64,000 bases of DNA, taken from positions 14,508,001-14,572,000 of the forward strand of contig NC_134161.1 in the NCBI RefSeq assembly GCF_033958435.1, written 5' to 3'. The stretch is from Carettochelys insculpta (Eukaryota; Chordata; Testudines; Carettochelyidae). A program made the position numbers and the translations under genes. Under the pieces are notes generated by a model that saw nothing but the letters and a program-made list of their open reading frames with translations, was not told where the DNA came from and made no database searches. Positions 12,225-24,513 of this stretch are shown here, in pieces; the stretch's first letter is position 1; every line of letters begins with the position of its first letter.

Positions 12225-12345
12225 CTCAGTGACTCAGTTTTCCCATCTGTAAAATGTAAGTAATGATACCGATTGCCTTTGTAAAGTGCTTTGAGATCTA
12301 TGAGAGAAAAAGGTTGTATAAGAGCTTGGGATATTATTCTAAACA
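12225..12345 (+). repeat. MIR-like SINE tail
   Basis: CAGTTTTCCCATCTGTAAAA, then GTAAAGTGCTTTGAGATCTA. Confidence 0.65.
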
Positions 12346-12564
12346 GCACAGGGGGCAAAGAACTCCCAGTGGGTATTCTAGCAGCAGCCACTGTGGTTCC
12401 TAAAATATAGCCATGACTCAAAAGAAATTGGAAAGGGGGGTGGGGGATTCTGCTCCTAGATTCAACCCAAGAAGACAGGGAAGGCTAATCCTGTATTACT
12501 GCAGCACACAGATGTTCTCCTGAGTTCAGGGCCACATTGTGTTAGGTGCTGTATAAACACATAA

Positions 12565-12965
12565 CAAGACCTGTCTACCATGCAGAGTTAGGTCAATGCA
12601 AGGCAGCCTACGTTGACCTAACAGTGGAAGTGCCCATACATAAATTTTGCTCCTGCCAACATAACTGCCCCTCTCTGCTGAGTTAATCATTTAACCTCCT
12701 CGAGCAACATCAAGCCAAGGTAACTGGAACTAGTTTCAAGCAGTGTCAGGGTAGACATTGAGTTGCTGATGTCAATCGTTATTAGCTTTCAGGAGAATTC
12801 TTACAAAGTCCCACCCAACAGCAAAATCAATACAGGAGCTCCTGGTGAGGATGCACATGGTCGACACGAGGAGTGAAGTCTACACACACACACACAACTG
12901 GTGTGATTACTGTGATGGCCGAATGCTAACGTTAGTTAGGTTAACTTACTTTTGTAGTGTTAGCA
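12565..12965. mobile_element. MITE-like stretch, unclassified
   Basis: AGACCTGTCTACCATGCAG then GTTAGGTCAATGCAAGGCAG and AACGTTAGTTAGGTTAACTT near the right end, around a short (CA)n at 12,884-12,896. Inverted GTTAG/TAAC-rich ends suggest a decayed DNA transposon; boundaries are approximate. Confidence 0.45.
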
Positions 12966-13183
12966 TGGCCCAAGAGACAGTTCCTGTCCAATCTACCTCG
13001 ACAAGACAAAGGGTGGTGGAAAGGAGTGTTAAATTTCATATCCCAAAGCTCTGGGAGTTTTCAAAACCACCAAACTTCAGGTTAAAAAATGACCCCAAAA
13101 CCTTATGGATCTTCCTCATGAAAAAATACCAAGTTTTTATTCCTTGCAGCTGAAATCTAGGCAGTAACAGCTATTTGACAGTC

Positions 13184-13355
13184 ACAGAGAGGGTTCCCTC
13201 TAATTTTTTCCATGCATGGCTGGAATAAAATTTTTACTTGCACCAAGGCATGTATGGACATGCACCACCAATAGACACGCATGCTGCCTATAGTGGATAG
13301 GTGTGGATGCTCTGTTAATTGGCTAGGTGGCACCTGAATGCTACAGAGAACACTA
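13184..13355. mobile_element. hAT MITE, CAGTGTTCCCT family, copy 2
   Basis: Inverted relative to copy 1: GGGTTCCCTCTAATTTTTTC at left, CAGAGAACACTAG at right. Confidence 0.7.
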
Positions 13356-15076
13356 GTCACAGGTTATTGTGCATCATTTACTGTCCTACCATCTTTCTTT
13401 CCCTTCAGACCTAACTCTCTTTGTGCAAAGTACCTGATCCTTCTCTTCTCTTCTCTACTTAAACATTCTGACACACTCATGACATAGGTCAGAACTTGAG
13501 AGCTGTTTAAAATGTAGGCATTGCTCATTGCAGTCCTTAGACACTCATGGTGCTGGTTTCCTTGTGTCCCACCCTCCCCATAAGCGTTTGTTGTATTCAC
13601 CTCTTGTCTCTATTCTTCGGCTTCAATTTTAAGCTCTGGGGCAGGTGCTTTTGCACAGCTCCTACAACAAAAGGCCTCCAGTACTTGACCAGAAATACAC
13701 ACAAATAAACAGTAAGAAACCCAAGTCTGAATCAACAATTTCCAGGGTTTCTCCCAGTCCTAATGCAATAAGCCCATAAAGATGTTCTTTAAGCCCTTTG
13801 CCCGTCTGCCATGTGCCGGCAACCTTTAAATCTCATTCTCCACAGACAGCAGATCTCCTATTAATTTCTATTGCAGCACCAGTGCATTTGTGCAGTACTC
13901 ACACCCACCATGATTGCACCAAATATTAACAGCAGACTCTATGGCCTCAGTACCCAGCCTCTCATTCCACGAGTCATTAACAGAGCTGCCATAAGGTAGT
14001 GTCTGGGACATCAGAATTCACAGCCAAGAAAGAAATGCAGTTAAAGGAATTGAGAATGTTGTTGAATGCAGGCATTTAAAAAGTCTTCACGTCCTTTATT
14101 TCAAATATAAATATTTAACATTTATATAGGGTTCTCTACCTACAACACCTGGTTTGCCTAATATCATTAAGCAAGGCAGCGCTTAGAACGCATTTCTCTT
14201 GAATCCCAGCTGAGGGTCTTAATTACTGGACCACACTGTAGGAAATGCATTGCATTTGAAGGAGACATAAATGTGAAATCAATCTCTTAACTCCTGTGTG
14301 ACTTGCCTTTTGTGCCTTTAAAATCCCTCTCTGGATTATTTTGGTTAGTATAAATACCAATTGCCACTGAACACTGAGAAGAAGAGCACAGATCCCGAGC
14401 TGAAGCTTTTGTGTTTCATCCATCAGGTGTCTCTGCTTGGGCCTGTTATTCTCCTGTCCCACATGGAGCTGACATACCGTGCCCACCCCTATTATGCATA
14501 CTCAGATATGTCAGTGAATAGAGCTGCTAAAAGAAGCTCATTAATTTCATAGGAAGGACAGTTTTTATTCTCACACAATTTGGAAGCTATAATAATCAGT
14601 GGTAGGACAGGAATCAGAGGACAGAACACAGCTGTTGTATGCCATCTTGGCAATGTTCTGCTCCTGAAAAGTTTTTTTCCCCCATATATTGAAATACAGT
14701 AGCTATTCTTTATGGCCCTGATTCAGCAAAGCATGAAAACTTTGTGCTCAGTTGCTTTGCTGGACAAGGATGGGATTGATTACAGCTTTAAAACTCAGTG
14801 GCTTTGCTCAACTGGGTTCTACAAATCTATGCCATTCTGTAAGTAGGCAAATATTCATTAACCGACCTTTAATTTTTTTCCTGTTGAGCACAAAACTCAT
14901 CATCAACAACCTCTCAGATCTTGAACATCAAAGAGTTGCAGATTAACCTGAGTGTTGCTAAGTCTCACGATTTTATCACGAGTCTCGTGGTATTTGGTGT
15001 TTCTCTTGAAGCCTCAGTTCCTGGAATCACTATGATAATGTGAGTTTAGCTTTCATTTACAAAAAAATCTTAAAAG
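13356..15076. other. Intronic sequence, nothing recognised
   Basis: Single-copy-looking; only a short 'CCTGATTCAGCAAAGC' ancient-repeat piece near 14,714. Confidence 0.55.
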
Positions 15077-15210
15077 ACTCATGCATCTGATGAAGCAGGT
15101 CTTTGCCCATGACAGCTTATGTTCCAAAATATCTGTGTCTATAAGATGCCACGGGACTTCTTGTTGCTTTTGAAGATACAGACTAACTGAGCTACTCCTC
15201 TCATAAAAGA
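15077..15210 (+). mobile_element. Penelope-like terminal fragment
   Basis: CTCATGCATCTGATGAAGCA, CATGACAGCTTATGTTCCAA, TCTATAAGATGCCACGGGAC and ACAGACTAACTGAGCTACTC: a full sense 3' end, mildly decayed. Confidence 0.8.
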
Positions 15211-16368
15211 TATTTTTTAGACTAGATATTTGTGGGAAAATGATTGCAAACATGATCTAAGTGCACCATAAAGTTTCAAAAACTAGGAGGCAAATAAAAA
15301 AAACCCAGTTGATTGTTTCACTGATCAAGAGATTATTAAAATAATCTGGTATTTCTGGCAGTAGAGTTTTCTGTTTTACTTGCATTCCAGCAGAACTTGG
15401 ATGATAAAAAGTAGTTTGCTCAATATCACTATTGTTTCTGGTCACTTTCACTTCTGGCTCAAATATATTAGTAAAAAGGAAATTGCCACTAAAAATGTCA
15501 AAATGCTGCTGAATTTCAGTTGCAGACAACCCAGAAAAATGGTTACCTTTTTTCTCTGAAAGCAGTATTTTTAAAAATGGAAAAAGTAAATCAACCTCCT
15601 ACTGTTATGTTTTGTTCTATCTTCACGATATACTAAAATCAAAAGTAAAAATTTATTTGGATGCTAAACAAGCCATGATGAGTAATTTTACTTGTGTGTA
15701 TCATCCCACTGAAATCAGTTGAACTGCTCACCTGTGTAAGCACCAGCAGGATAGCTGCTCTAAACCCTTTACATTAAAACTAAGTAATTAAATAGCTCTC
15801 GGTTCATTAAAGATATATTTCCCATTTCCTTGATCAAACCTTTATCCAAATGGCAAAGAATCTGCTTGTTTTTTTTTAAATGCCATTATTATTCCAGCCC
15901 ATACTGCAAATAGCAAGAAGAGTAGAGTGGATGGTTAGTACATGTGTCATTATGTGGCTCATGGTCACACCCTCAACCAGACTCAAAGCCCTGTGCAAGC
16001 TGCAGTAAAAACAACAGGAAATGGCTAAGTGTATTTATAGCATTATTGTGTTTATCCAGAAGTGATGTTCTGCACAGATTATTGTGAACTTTTTCATGGG
16101 AGAGAACGCAGCTTGTGTCAGCTGGAGATATGCATGTGTTTTACCCATGGTACTCTCTGCTGGTTTGTACATTGCTGTCCATCTTCCCCTCCCCCCTTTT
16201 AAAGGGTTTATTTTATGCTTTTCAAAGAACAGAGGAGATGCCTTTCCTCCCAATAGCTCTACCAACCACTGTGAGTCTGAACTAGCTTCACAGGCTGCAC
16301 CAAATTTCCAGGTGTCTGACAGTGAGAAAGCAGAAAGTCCCAAAGCTCAACTCCAACCATCTGCCTAG
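15211..16368. other. Intronic sequence, nothing recognised
   Basis: AT-rich single-copy-looking DNA between a Penelope-like end and a MITE. Confidence 0.55.
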
Positions 16369-16640
16369 AGGTACATCTTCACTACCCAGATGATCCACTC
16401 AGTCAGGGTCGATATTCTGGGGTACAATCTTGTGTACCTTGTGGGGATGCGCAAAATTGAATTATCAGGTGTCTACAGTCAACCCCTCTAGTCCTCAATC
16501 TTGTGTAGAGTACGGGAGGCTGATGGGAGAGTTTCTCTCTCGGTGAGGACAGCCAGGTAAGTCAATTGTAGATAAGTCAATTCCAGCTATGCAATTGCCA
16601 TAGCTGGAATTGTGTATTTGCAATTGACTTTAAGGCCTAG
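16369..16640. mobile_element. MITE family A copy
   Basis: AGGTACATCTTCACTACCCA at left, GTCAGGGTCGATATTCTGGG, then AGCTATGCAATTGCCATAGC and TTTAAGGCCTAGGTACA at right. Opposite orientation to the copy at 21,908. Confidence 0.85.
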
Positions 16641-16985
16641 GTACAGAAGCGCCTATTGTTTCTCCCTCCAGCTATTCAGCCCACATCTTGCATCCTCTCT
16701 GCCCAGAGACCTACTCCCATCTCTCTTATATCTGGGTGTGATAACGACTGGGCTGCTTTGGTGAGTCAGCAGAACAAACCTACAACCTTTCTCACCAGAA
16801 CCTGTTCACAAGATGAGGTGTTTAATCGAAGTTCTGCCTGCCTAATGCTGGCTTGTCCTTGTCCTCTCTGCATTGAATGGGAAAGTGAAATAGACTTTTG
16901 CTGATACCCACACTCTCTTTCCCCCTCTCTTCTCAGCTTGGCCTAAAATGATACCACTGACTGCAGACTGAAACATTGGCTCTTA

Positions 16986-17490
16986 AAATTCACTTAACTT
17001 TCCAAGTTAATTATTTCATTCTTTTTGGGAATCTTCCACATTTTTATATGGACTGGAAATAAAATGCCTCACTGGTGATATTTTCAGCTAGATTAGAAAC
17101 TGAAGCTATTGATCGATCTATCGTATTTCTAGGAATACTCTTGTTTTATTTTCCATGATATATGTAGAACCTCTCTAGTCTGGCACCGTTGGGACTATAC
17201 CAATGTTAAACCAGACAATTTGCCAAACCGCAGGAAGTCAATATTGCCAAGTAGTATTACCAAAACTTCCACTGCTTTCTGGGCTATTAAAAGACATTTA
17301 GGGGTAAAATAGAGCTAAATAATAGTACAGAACACTGACAGCCAGGACTGGTGACTAGAACAAACTTTATGGGACTGTGGGAAACTTGGCCACACCTATG
17401 AAAAGTGGACATCTGGCTAACTAAAATCAGGTTGGACCATGGATGTTGCCAGACCAGAGAGTGCCAGACCTTAAGGAGTTCAATTTGTAC
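16986..17490 (+). repeat. Dispersed ~510 bp unit, copy 2
   Basis: Second copy of the unit at 1,251-1,764, same orientation, 15.7 kb away. It includes both the unique-looking left third and the TIR element (17,163-17,490), so the two copies were made after, or together with, the TIR element insertion, or the whole is a larger transposon. Confidence 0.75.
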
Positions 17491-17989
17491 TGTAGAAATA
17501 ATACAGATGAGATGAGGTAGACAATTAATATCCAGACAGCAACAACAACAAAAAAAATCCAACCTCACTGACAGATAAACCTCATCTATGCAGGCAAGTT
17601 CAAATGCAGCCAATGATACAGAAAGGAAGATAAAATAATTTTTAGAAAGAAACGTATTGTGAGTCAGGAAGCAAAGAGCCAGATATTACTTCATTGTTAG
17701 ACCAATTTATGTTATCTTCATTCATATCTGCTTTGTCTTTACCGAGCTGTTCAACAGTTGTTCATTTCATTATGTACTCTACACAATTTCTCTAAACCTC
17801 ATTTAAAAGCAATCAGAAAATCAATCATATGACAGGAGCTACTAACAGCTAGCGACTGTTATTAACAAATTTTAACCTTTTCTCTGAGCACACAGAAAGA
17901 AATGCTGTTGTAACTTAAGCTTTCAGATTTGGTCCTGAATTCCCCTCCTATCTACAAATCAGAGAGTCTCCTTATTTCTTTGTTTGCAA

Positions 17990-18315
17990 ATAGAATACGC
18001 TCCATTTTTGTTCATTTAAAAAACAAAACAGCAACAACAAAGCCTTAGGAGATCTATGTGAACAGGAGCAGTGTTTCTCTCTCTGTCTCTCTTTTTTTTG
18101 GTGCTACATTAATTAATGCAATTGAATCAATATCTGCTCATGGTGCATTTCTAAGAATGCCATTCAGATTCTTCCCAGTTCTCTTAAGGCTTCATTATGG
18201 ACACATTGATCAAGCCTAGATTTGCAGAGCCTAATTTGCATCTTATTCTGACAGGTGCGAGTGCAGGTGTCCTATTGTCGTTTTGAAGCATGAATAATAA
18301 CACAGTCCAACCTCC
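17990..18315. other. Candidate conserved non-coding block in intron 1
   Basis: No repeat signature; contains TGACAGGTGCGAGTGCAGGT (two CAGGTG-type E-boxes) and a homeodomain-like TTAATTAATGCAATTGAAT stretch. The layout looks like conserved regulatory DNA, but conservation cannot be judged from one sequence. Confidence 0.3.
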
Positions 18316-18589
18316 ACTGATTATCATTTGTGGGGGAGGAGATGTAATGCAAATGTAGAGCTGGAAGAAAGACTTTCAAGAATCTTCCTTGGACTTTGGC
18401 AGGTTTAGTTTTAAGGTGATTCTGCACCCTCCACTCCCTTTGGGGGACTTTTCTACTACCTAAATGTCAGGGGGCTCTTCATTTCCTTATGGACTCTCAG
18501 ACCTAGTTCTACCCCCAGTAATATTTGTCTCCATCCTTGGTGTTTAGACTCTTACAACATCTTTCAAAGCTTATATGCCCCCAAGGGCA

Positions 18590-18850
18590 AGTCAATACTA
18601 CAGCCGAAGGTCAAATTAAGGTATGCAATTAATTATGTAGCTGGAGTTGATGTACTTTAATTTGGACTTGCTGTCTCTACAAAGCATTTGCTGCCATTGA
18701 CTGCCCTTACTCCTAACGAGGGGCAGGAGTACCGACACTGATGTAGGAGCCCTGTAAATTTGAGTTAGCATATCCCTACCAGGCATGCTACATCAAACTC
18801 TGAAAGATCAACTGCTGTAGGGTCAATCTTCCCTGTAGTGAAGACGTACC
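18590..18850. mobile_element. MITE, relative of family A
   Basis: AATACTACAGCCGAAGGTCA at left and CCTGTAGTGAAGACGTACCC at right; interior AGGGGCAGGAGTACCGACAC. Inferred from end pattern and layout; diverged. Confidence 0.6.
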
Positions 18851-20149
18851 CAAGTCACTCATTCAGTACTGACTTCCTAAAGTATTAACCAGATCCCCAG
18901 ATGGTGGGAGACCAGCTTAACAATCATTAGATTTTAAAAATAATCATCTCAGAATTTTTATACATAACATGCTTTTAATTAACATGAATACAGCTCGGAT
19001 GTTTTTAGACATCAAAAGAAAGGTATCATAGAAGTTCAAAGCACTGGCGCCAGTGACAGGGCCCTGCATTTCCGAGCTGGTTCAGGTCCTCTACTGTCAA
19101 TGCTACAGTGAGTGACACAACCCCCCTGAGAGTTCAGTGAATCAGGGCAAGGCCCCAAGGTTGCTCAGGAAACCACATTTTGTCTGCGTTTCCCCCACTC
19201 CTCGTTTTCTGACAATGAGCGTGCAGCCACCGGGCACTGGCTGAATGACAGTCCAATGAGACAAGCTGGTGATGCAATCCCCCTTGCTGAAAACCACTTG
19301 TCGATGACAAAATGAGCTCTCTGCCCCTGCTTATAGAGCTTGTCAGGTGCATGCGAAAGAGAGTCTGTTCTATAGAGTGTTGACAGACAAGAGGCTGTCC
19401 CTGTTGTTCCAGCCTGTAATGAAAATTCACTTGTCACATATACAGATGTGATCTTGGAACAGATCTGCACCTGTCTCAGCAGACAGAAACCACACAATAA
19501 TGGTGTTTGGAGGGCAAGTGAGTTAGCACCAAGAGTCAGACCGAATGCGGGCATGTGCCCTTGGTACCTCTCCACCAAAGCATTGCACATATCCTGCATT
19601 TAAAACACATCAGGCTCTTTTGATGAGCTCATCAGAACAGGAGCTTGGTTGTATCTTACAACCATTGTATGGAAGTGTTCTTTTCCTTACAGCAGCCTTT
19701 GGCTGGCATGATGAGGGAGGGAGAAAGCAAGGAAGAAAACGTAAGTCAAATCTCCATGAGAGAGCATGTATTGTGTATGTCCTCTATAACATGTGGCTCC
19801 AGCACTGAACACACAATGGTAACTTCCTCCAGCAGTGCCCTAGAAATCATTACTGTCCCGAAGTGCATACACAAGAGCACAACGCCAGTGCTAAACAGAT
19901 AATAATGGCCCTACTTCAAGACAACGCTTCATGAGATTTTGGTTCACTCGACAGTTTTAGATGACATATCCTTCAGAGCAGGGAATGTATCTTCTAGTAT
20001 CTTCTGTAATTCGAAAGTGCCAGGCAAATTTGGGGTGTTAGAATAAATGTGTTTCCTTCCTTTGCACACTTCCAGCATTTTCCTCCTTTTAGATCCAGCT
20101 AGTTTGAGCTATGATTGAGAGGGATTTCTTATATCAATGCTTTAAACAT
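18851..20149. other. Intronic sequence, nothing recognised
   Basis: Open frames near 19.1-19.6 kb on the minus strand overlap each other and carry no domain. Confidence 0.55.
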
Positions 20150-20335
20150 GGGTAGCGTTTTTATCCAAGCTCTTTGTAAACATCTGTCAGTTCTCACAAC
20201 ACTCCCTGTAACATAGGAGAGTGATGAAGTGATTTGCCCCAGGTCACGCAACAAGTCAATGATAGAGCCAGGAATAGAGCCCAGCAGATGTGACGCCCTG
20301 TTCTGACCACTAGACCACATTCCCTTCCCTTCAAA
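20150..20335 (-). repeat. MIR-like SINE
   Basis: TGATTTGCCCCAGGTCACGC, AGAGCCAGGAATAGAGCCC and CCACTAGACCACATTCCC, the typical SINE body in antisense. Confidence 0.6.
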
Positions 20336-20734
20336 ACTACAGTCCTTGGCTATGCACCAAGCAAAATGCAGGGACATATACACTGGGTTCAGTATCAATA
20401 TCAACATATGGTTTGATACCTTCTAAACTTCCCCCCCTTTTATAGCTTCACTTTATTTATATGACCCCATTTGATAGTTTGAGCTGCTCAAATGAATGGA
20501 AAATATTTTCTGCTGAAAATGTGGCAGAACATTTTGTCCTGTTTCATGCCAAAGTTCTGAAACACGGATATATTACCAGCTCAGAGTCTGATAGCCCAAG
20601 CAGTTGGCCAAACCACAGAAACAGCAACCAAGAGGTCAGAATTCAGGGCCAAACCCTGGACTCCTTGAAGTAAAAATCAAACTCCCATTGACCGAAGTTA
20701 CTATTTTTACTTTTCATGTTACATTGGTGCCTAC

Positions 20735-20950
20735 TGTCCCCCTATTGTGCTAGGTGCTGTACAAATACACTGTAAAAGACGGTCCCAGACCCCAGAGAAT
20801 TTGCAAGCTAAAGTGACATGGCCAAGGAAGAATTAGTCCCCCATTTGATGGACGAGTAATGGAGATACAGAGAAATTAAGGGTGTTGACCTAGATCATTT
20901 AGGAAGTGAGTCAAGAACTGAAGCCAGATCTCTCAGTTGTCTTCTAAACC
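20735..20950. repeat. MIR-like SINE/LINE tail
   Basis: TATTGTGCTAGGTGCTGTAC, AGACGGTCCCAGACCCCAGA and CCAGATCTCTCAGTTG, an ancient amniote repeat also seen at 12,525 and 24,205. Confidence 0.6.
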
Positions 20951-21907
20951 AATATACTTCAGTCAGACACAAATTACTGGGCTCAGTACAGAAGCGGGTG
21001 AAATGTAAGGGTTTGTGTTGTACAGGAGGTCAGGCTAGGTGATCTTTAACTCCTGAGTCTCACCCGTTAGGCCAGCTGTCTTCCCTGAAGTAGAACCACT
21101 GGTTGGCTCTAACTCTTTGACATCCTCTTTTTCACTGCTCTGGCTTGGGACTCCTATTCTGGAACAATGACCCTATTCTAGGAGTGAACTGGCCACCAAG
21201 CAGCCACCCTGCTGTGCATCATCTGCTCTACCTATAATCACAGGGCTAGCAATGCTATTCTTAAGGGAGGCGGGATCAGACGGTAGTGACTAGGAACAAA
21301 ACCCCAGCTTCTAAAATAGCTTTGGAATGACTACCTGCACCTGTGACACTGTAGAAATCAATAGCCATAGTCAGTCTAGCCGCATCATGAGCCTGATTCT
21401 GCTCTGACTCAGGAGTAATTCTGGTGAAGTCAGTGGAGTGAGACAAGGCATTTTAACTGAAATACTGCCTGTCCTGTCCTGTCTGTCACTTGCATCTGAA
21501 TAGCCCCACTGATTTCACCTCCAATTTACACCTGAACAAGTCAGAGAAGAACCATGCTTCCTGAATCCGCGGTAGCTTTGTCAATGCATAAACACCTTCT
21601 ATTTCCTCACAGGTTGGATACCCACTGATCTGCATATAGATAGGGACAGCACACACTTCCACTTATTGGGCCTGGTATTGTCTCAAGTACTCCACTCATC
21701 CACAGCTACTTCCTAACACCCCGATGTGGCCTGTAACCACACAGTACAGCTTAAATCCACAGGTATTTTAGATACTCTGAGGCACCACACTCTGTGCTGT
21801 CACGTGGTTCACGCAACCTTGGGTACTCTGGATGGCCTTAAGCAGGTGCACAAATTTAACCACTCCCTTATGTCTATCCCAGTTCAGCTGTGTGTTAGTG
21901 AATGTGT
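20951..21907. other. Intronic sequence, nothing recognised
   Basis: Only short amniote-repeat-like pieces (near 21,390-21,460). Confidence 0.5.
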
Positions 21908-22393
21908 CGGGGGCCAGCTTTACACTAGACTTTAAAGTAGGCGTGTCCAACCTGAGGCCCACGGGCCGCATGCAGCCCTGGACAGCTAATAATGCGGCCC
22001 CACAAGATCGTAAACTTTTAACATTATTATGTGATTTATATACATTATATATTTTGTACGCGGCCCAAGACTATCTTCACTCAATGCGGCCCAGACAAGC
22101 CAAAAGGTTGGACACCCATGCTTTAAAGGCAATTGTAGATATGCAATTCTAGCCATGACAATTGCATAGCTGGAATTGACTTACCTATGATAGGCTTAAC
22201 TGGCCATCCTCATCAAGGGAGATGGACGGGAGAAACTCTCCCACTGACCTCCCTTACTCCTTGGGAGATTGAGGAGTACAGGGTCGACTGTCAAGCCCTG
22301 ATCGTTTGATTTCGAGTGTCTCCATTAGGCACACAAAACTGAGCCCTGGAAGATCGACCCTGACTGGGTGGATCTTCTGCATACTGAAGACCT
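21908..22393. mobile_element. MITE family A (host of the nested hAT)
   Basis: Starts CTTTACACTAGACTTTAAAG, resumes after the insert with GGCAATTGTAGATATGCAAT, and ends GATCGACCCTGACTGGGTGG then ACTGAAGACC. Related copies occur at 16,369, 25,391, 46,290, 58,186, 59,135 and 59,523. Confidence 0.85.
21938..22120. mobile_element. hAT element nested in a MITE, perfect 8 bp TSD
   Basis: Starts TAGGCGTGTCCAACCTG and ends AGGTTGGACACCCATG, with the 'gcggcccgcgggcc'-type interior. CTTTAAAG flanks it exactly (21,930-21,937 and 22,121-22,128). Those bases are the internal CTTTAAAG of the surrounding MITE. Confidence 0.92.
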
Positions 22394-22579
22394 ATCGTTA
22401 AGTCCCATCACAAGGAACGGGGTCAAGCATGTGGTTATGTACTCCATCCAGTCAGGGAATAGTCCCCTCCCAGCAATGTTATTTGACCCTTCAAACAGGT
22501 AATCTATGGTCAGAAAGGGCACCAGAGTTCCAGTCGGCTGTCTCTCCCTGCTAGTTCCTTCTGCTGTTCAGGAATGAGG

Positions 22580-22670
22580 TGGTAGAATCATAGACTACTA
22601 GAACTGGAAGGGACCTTGAGAGGTCATCGAGTCCGGTCCCTGTGCTCACGACAGGGACAGGCACCATCAG
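22580..22670 (-). mobile_element. CR1 3' terminal fragment
   Basis: AGAATCATAGACTACTAGAA then CTGGAAGGGACCTTGAGAGG is the complement of the CR1 3' tail. About 90 bp only. Confidence 0.8.
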
Positions 22671-22689
22671 ACAGGCAGCAAAAGGGAAA

Positions 22690-23120
22690 TAAAGCCACCC
22701 AGCCCTAACTGAGCCACTGAGCCACCGAAGTCCATCTGCATTGCATTGGCTCTTGGACAGGCGAAGAAGAGGAATGCGGCTGACTGACAGCGGTGCTTTG
22801 AGGGTGGTAGTACTGTTTTTGGAGATGTCCATGCTTAGAAGCAGTGTCTGGGATGGGCGGGGGGAGCAGAGAGTGAGGGAAAGTGTTGTGGTACTGTGGA
22901 GGCCTGTTGGGGGCAAAGGTGTGAGTACAAGAGGCTCTTTCAATGCGGAGTTTGTGTACCTTGGCGCAGCTGATAGGGCCAGAGCCTCTGCTGGTGTAAA
23001 GTGGTGTTGCTCTTTGATGGAGCTGTGTGGATTCACATCTGCTGAATCTCTGGTCCATGCTATAAAGAGGGGTGTTAAGGGGAAGGGTTCAGGATGGAGC
23101 TGGAGCAAAGAGAAAGGGAG
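22690..23120. other. GC-moderate block with open frames on both strands
   Basis: A 180-codon + frame (22,741-23,283) and a 185-codon minus frame (23,108-22,551) overlap here. Both run into known repeats (SINE on the right, CR1 on the left) and neither has a recognisable domain, so coding is unlikely. 'gctggtgtaaagtggtgttg' near 22,993 is an ancient-repeat motif. Confidence 0.5.
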
Positions 23121-23124
23121 GTGG

Positions 23125-23345
23125 GTGCAGCACTTAGGGCACTGGCTTAGGACTTGGGGGAAACAGGTTGAATTTCCTGCTGTGCTGCAGACCTCCCATG
23201 TGACACTGAGCCTCTCTGTGCCTCAGTTCCCCAGCTATGAAATGGGGATAATAGCGCTGCCAGACCTCACAGAGGGGCTGTGAGAACAAATACCGTGGAA
23301 GACTGGGAAGAGCTCTGCAGCTCTGGGGATGGGAGTCCTATGAGC
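23125..23345 (+). repeat. tRNA-derived SINE, near full length
   Basis: GGGCACTGGCTTAGGACTTG (head), CTGTGCCTCAGTTCCCCAGC and TGAAATGGGGATAATAGC (core), GGGGCTGTGAGAACAAATAC (tail). Confidence 0.75.
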
Positions 23346-23583
23346 ACCCTTGCCAGAGTGAGGTGGGGAGAAGGGTAGGAAAGCAAATGAGGTGGTGGTG
23401 GGAGAGCTAGGGGCAGGTGCAGGGCTATCCTCAGTGTGTGAAACCAGGAGATAAATCTAATTTGCTTCTGTGCAGAGCACATGGTAGCATGCTGGTAGAG
23501 AAAGGTCTGAACAGCAGGTAGGTGCTGGCAGAGAGCTCAGCTGGTACAATGAACTGCTCCCCACAGGGCCCATCCTGCACCCG

Positions 23584-23602
23584 GAGGAGGAGGAGGAGGA
23601 GG
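23584..23602. repeat. (GGA)n short repeat
   Basis: Six GGA units, in a GC-rich stretch that gives incidental frames with serine/proline runs. Confidence 0.9.
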
Positions 23603-24204
23603 GGTTCCTGCCAGGTTTCCTCCCCGACCCTCTGTGTCTTGACGCACTGATCCCTGCAACCTGCCAGTTACATAGCATGGCCGCCATACCCAGACAGCCC
23701 CCATCACAAATCGCTGGGCATGTTTGCTTGGCAAATCAGCCAGCCTCCTTCTCCCACATGCTCTACTCTTAGACTGGCACTGAGCAGGGCTGGAGGAGCA
23801 AAGGGAGTTGCACAAGACAGGGTTTCTGTGGTTTACATCTATTTTACCTTTTGTATGACTGCAGCTGCTGGTTCTGAAACCAACATACCTGAGGCAGCTC
23901 AGTGAAGAAAAGAAGAGAAAAGAAAAGAAACTCAACTAAGATGGAAAGAAACTGATGGAAGAGACAAAAGAGGGTTGGTATAAGGGCTGGAATGAAGACG
24001 AGAGAATGTTGTAAACTAAATGCAGCCATTACATGTACAGAAATGTCTAAAAAAGCCCATCTGGTACGTCAGTTGAGCTGACATTGTAGTGGTGTGCACT
24101 CTGCACATGAATCTATGCAGCAGCATCACAAGCACACACACTTGCTCAGCAGTTCACTTGCACAAAAGACTGAGTGCAAATGAATCTGAGCAATCTTTCT
24201 GCCC

Positions 24205-24425
24205 TCCCAGAGACTGGGACCCCATTGTCCCAGGGGCTGTACATACACATAATGAGAGATAGCCCCCTCCTACTGAGCCTCCAGTGGCAAAAGACAAGGC
24301 CAAAGAGGAACAAAGGGAGTATTGTTATCCGAATTTTGCAGACAATAATTGTAGCACAAGCAGATGAATTGACACAACACATGGGACAGAGAAACAAATT
24401 GAGACAGGTCTCCTGAGTATCAGTC
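24205..24425. repeat. MIR-like SINE/LINE tail
   Basis: GGGACCCCATTGTCCCAGGG, GCTGTACATACACATAATG, and GAGACAGGTCTCCTGAGTAT. Confidence 0.6.
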
Positions 24426-24513
24426 GGGAGGCTTCACTTGTTTATTTAGACTGTAAGCAATTTGGGGCAGGGAATCTCTTACTATATGCATATACAGTGC
24501 CCAGCACATGTAA

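Noticed and set aside
22551..23283. Overlapping 180- and 185-codon frames
   Set aside because: Both extend into SINE or CR1 sequence and lack recognisable domains; antisense overlap is expected by chance in GC-moderate DNA.
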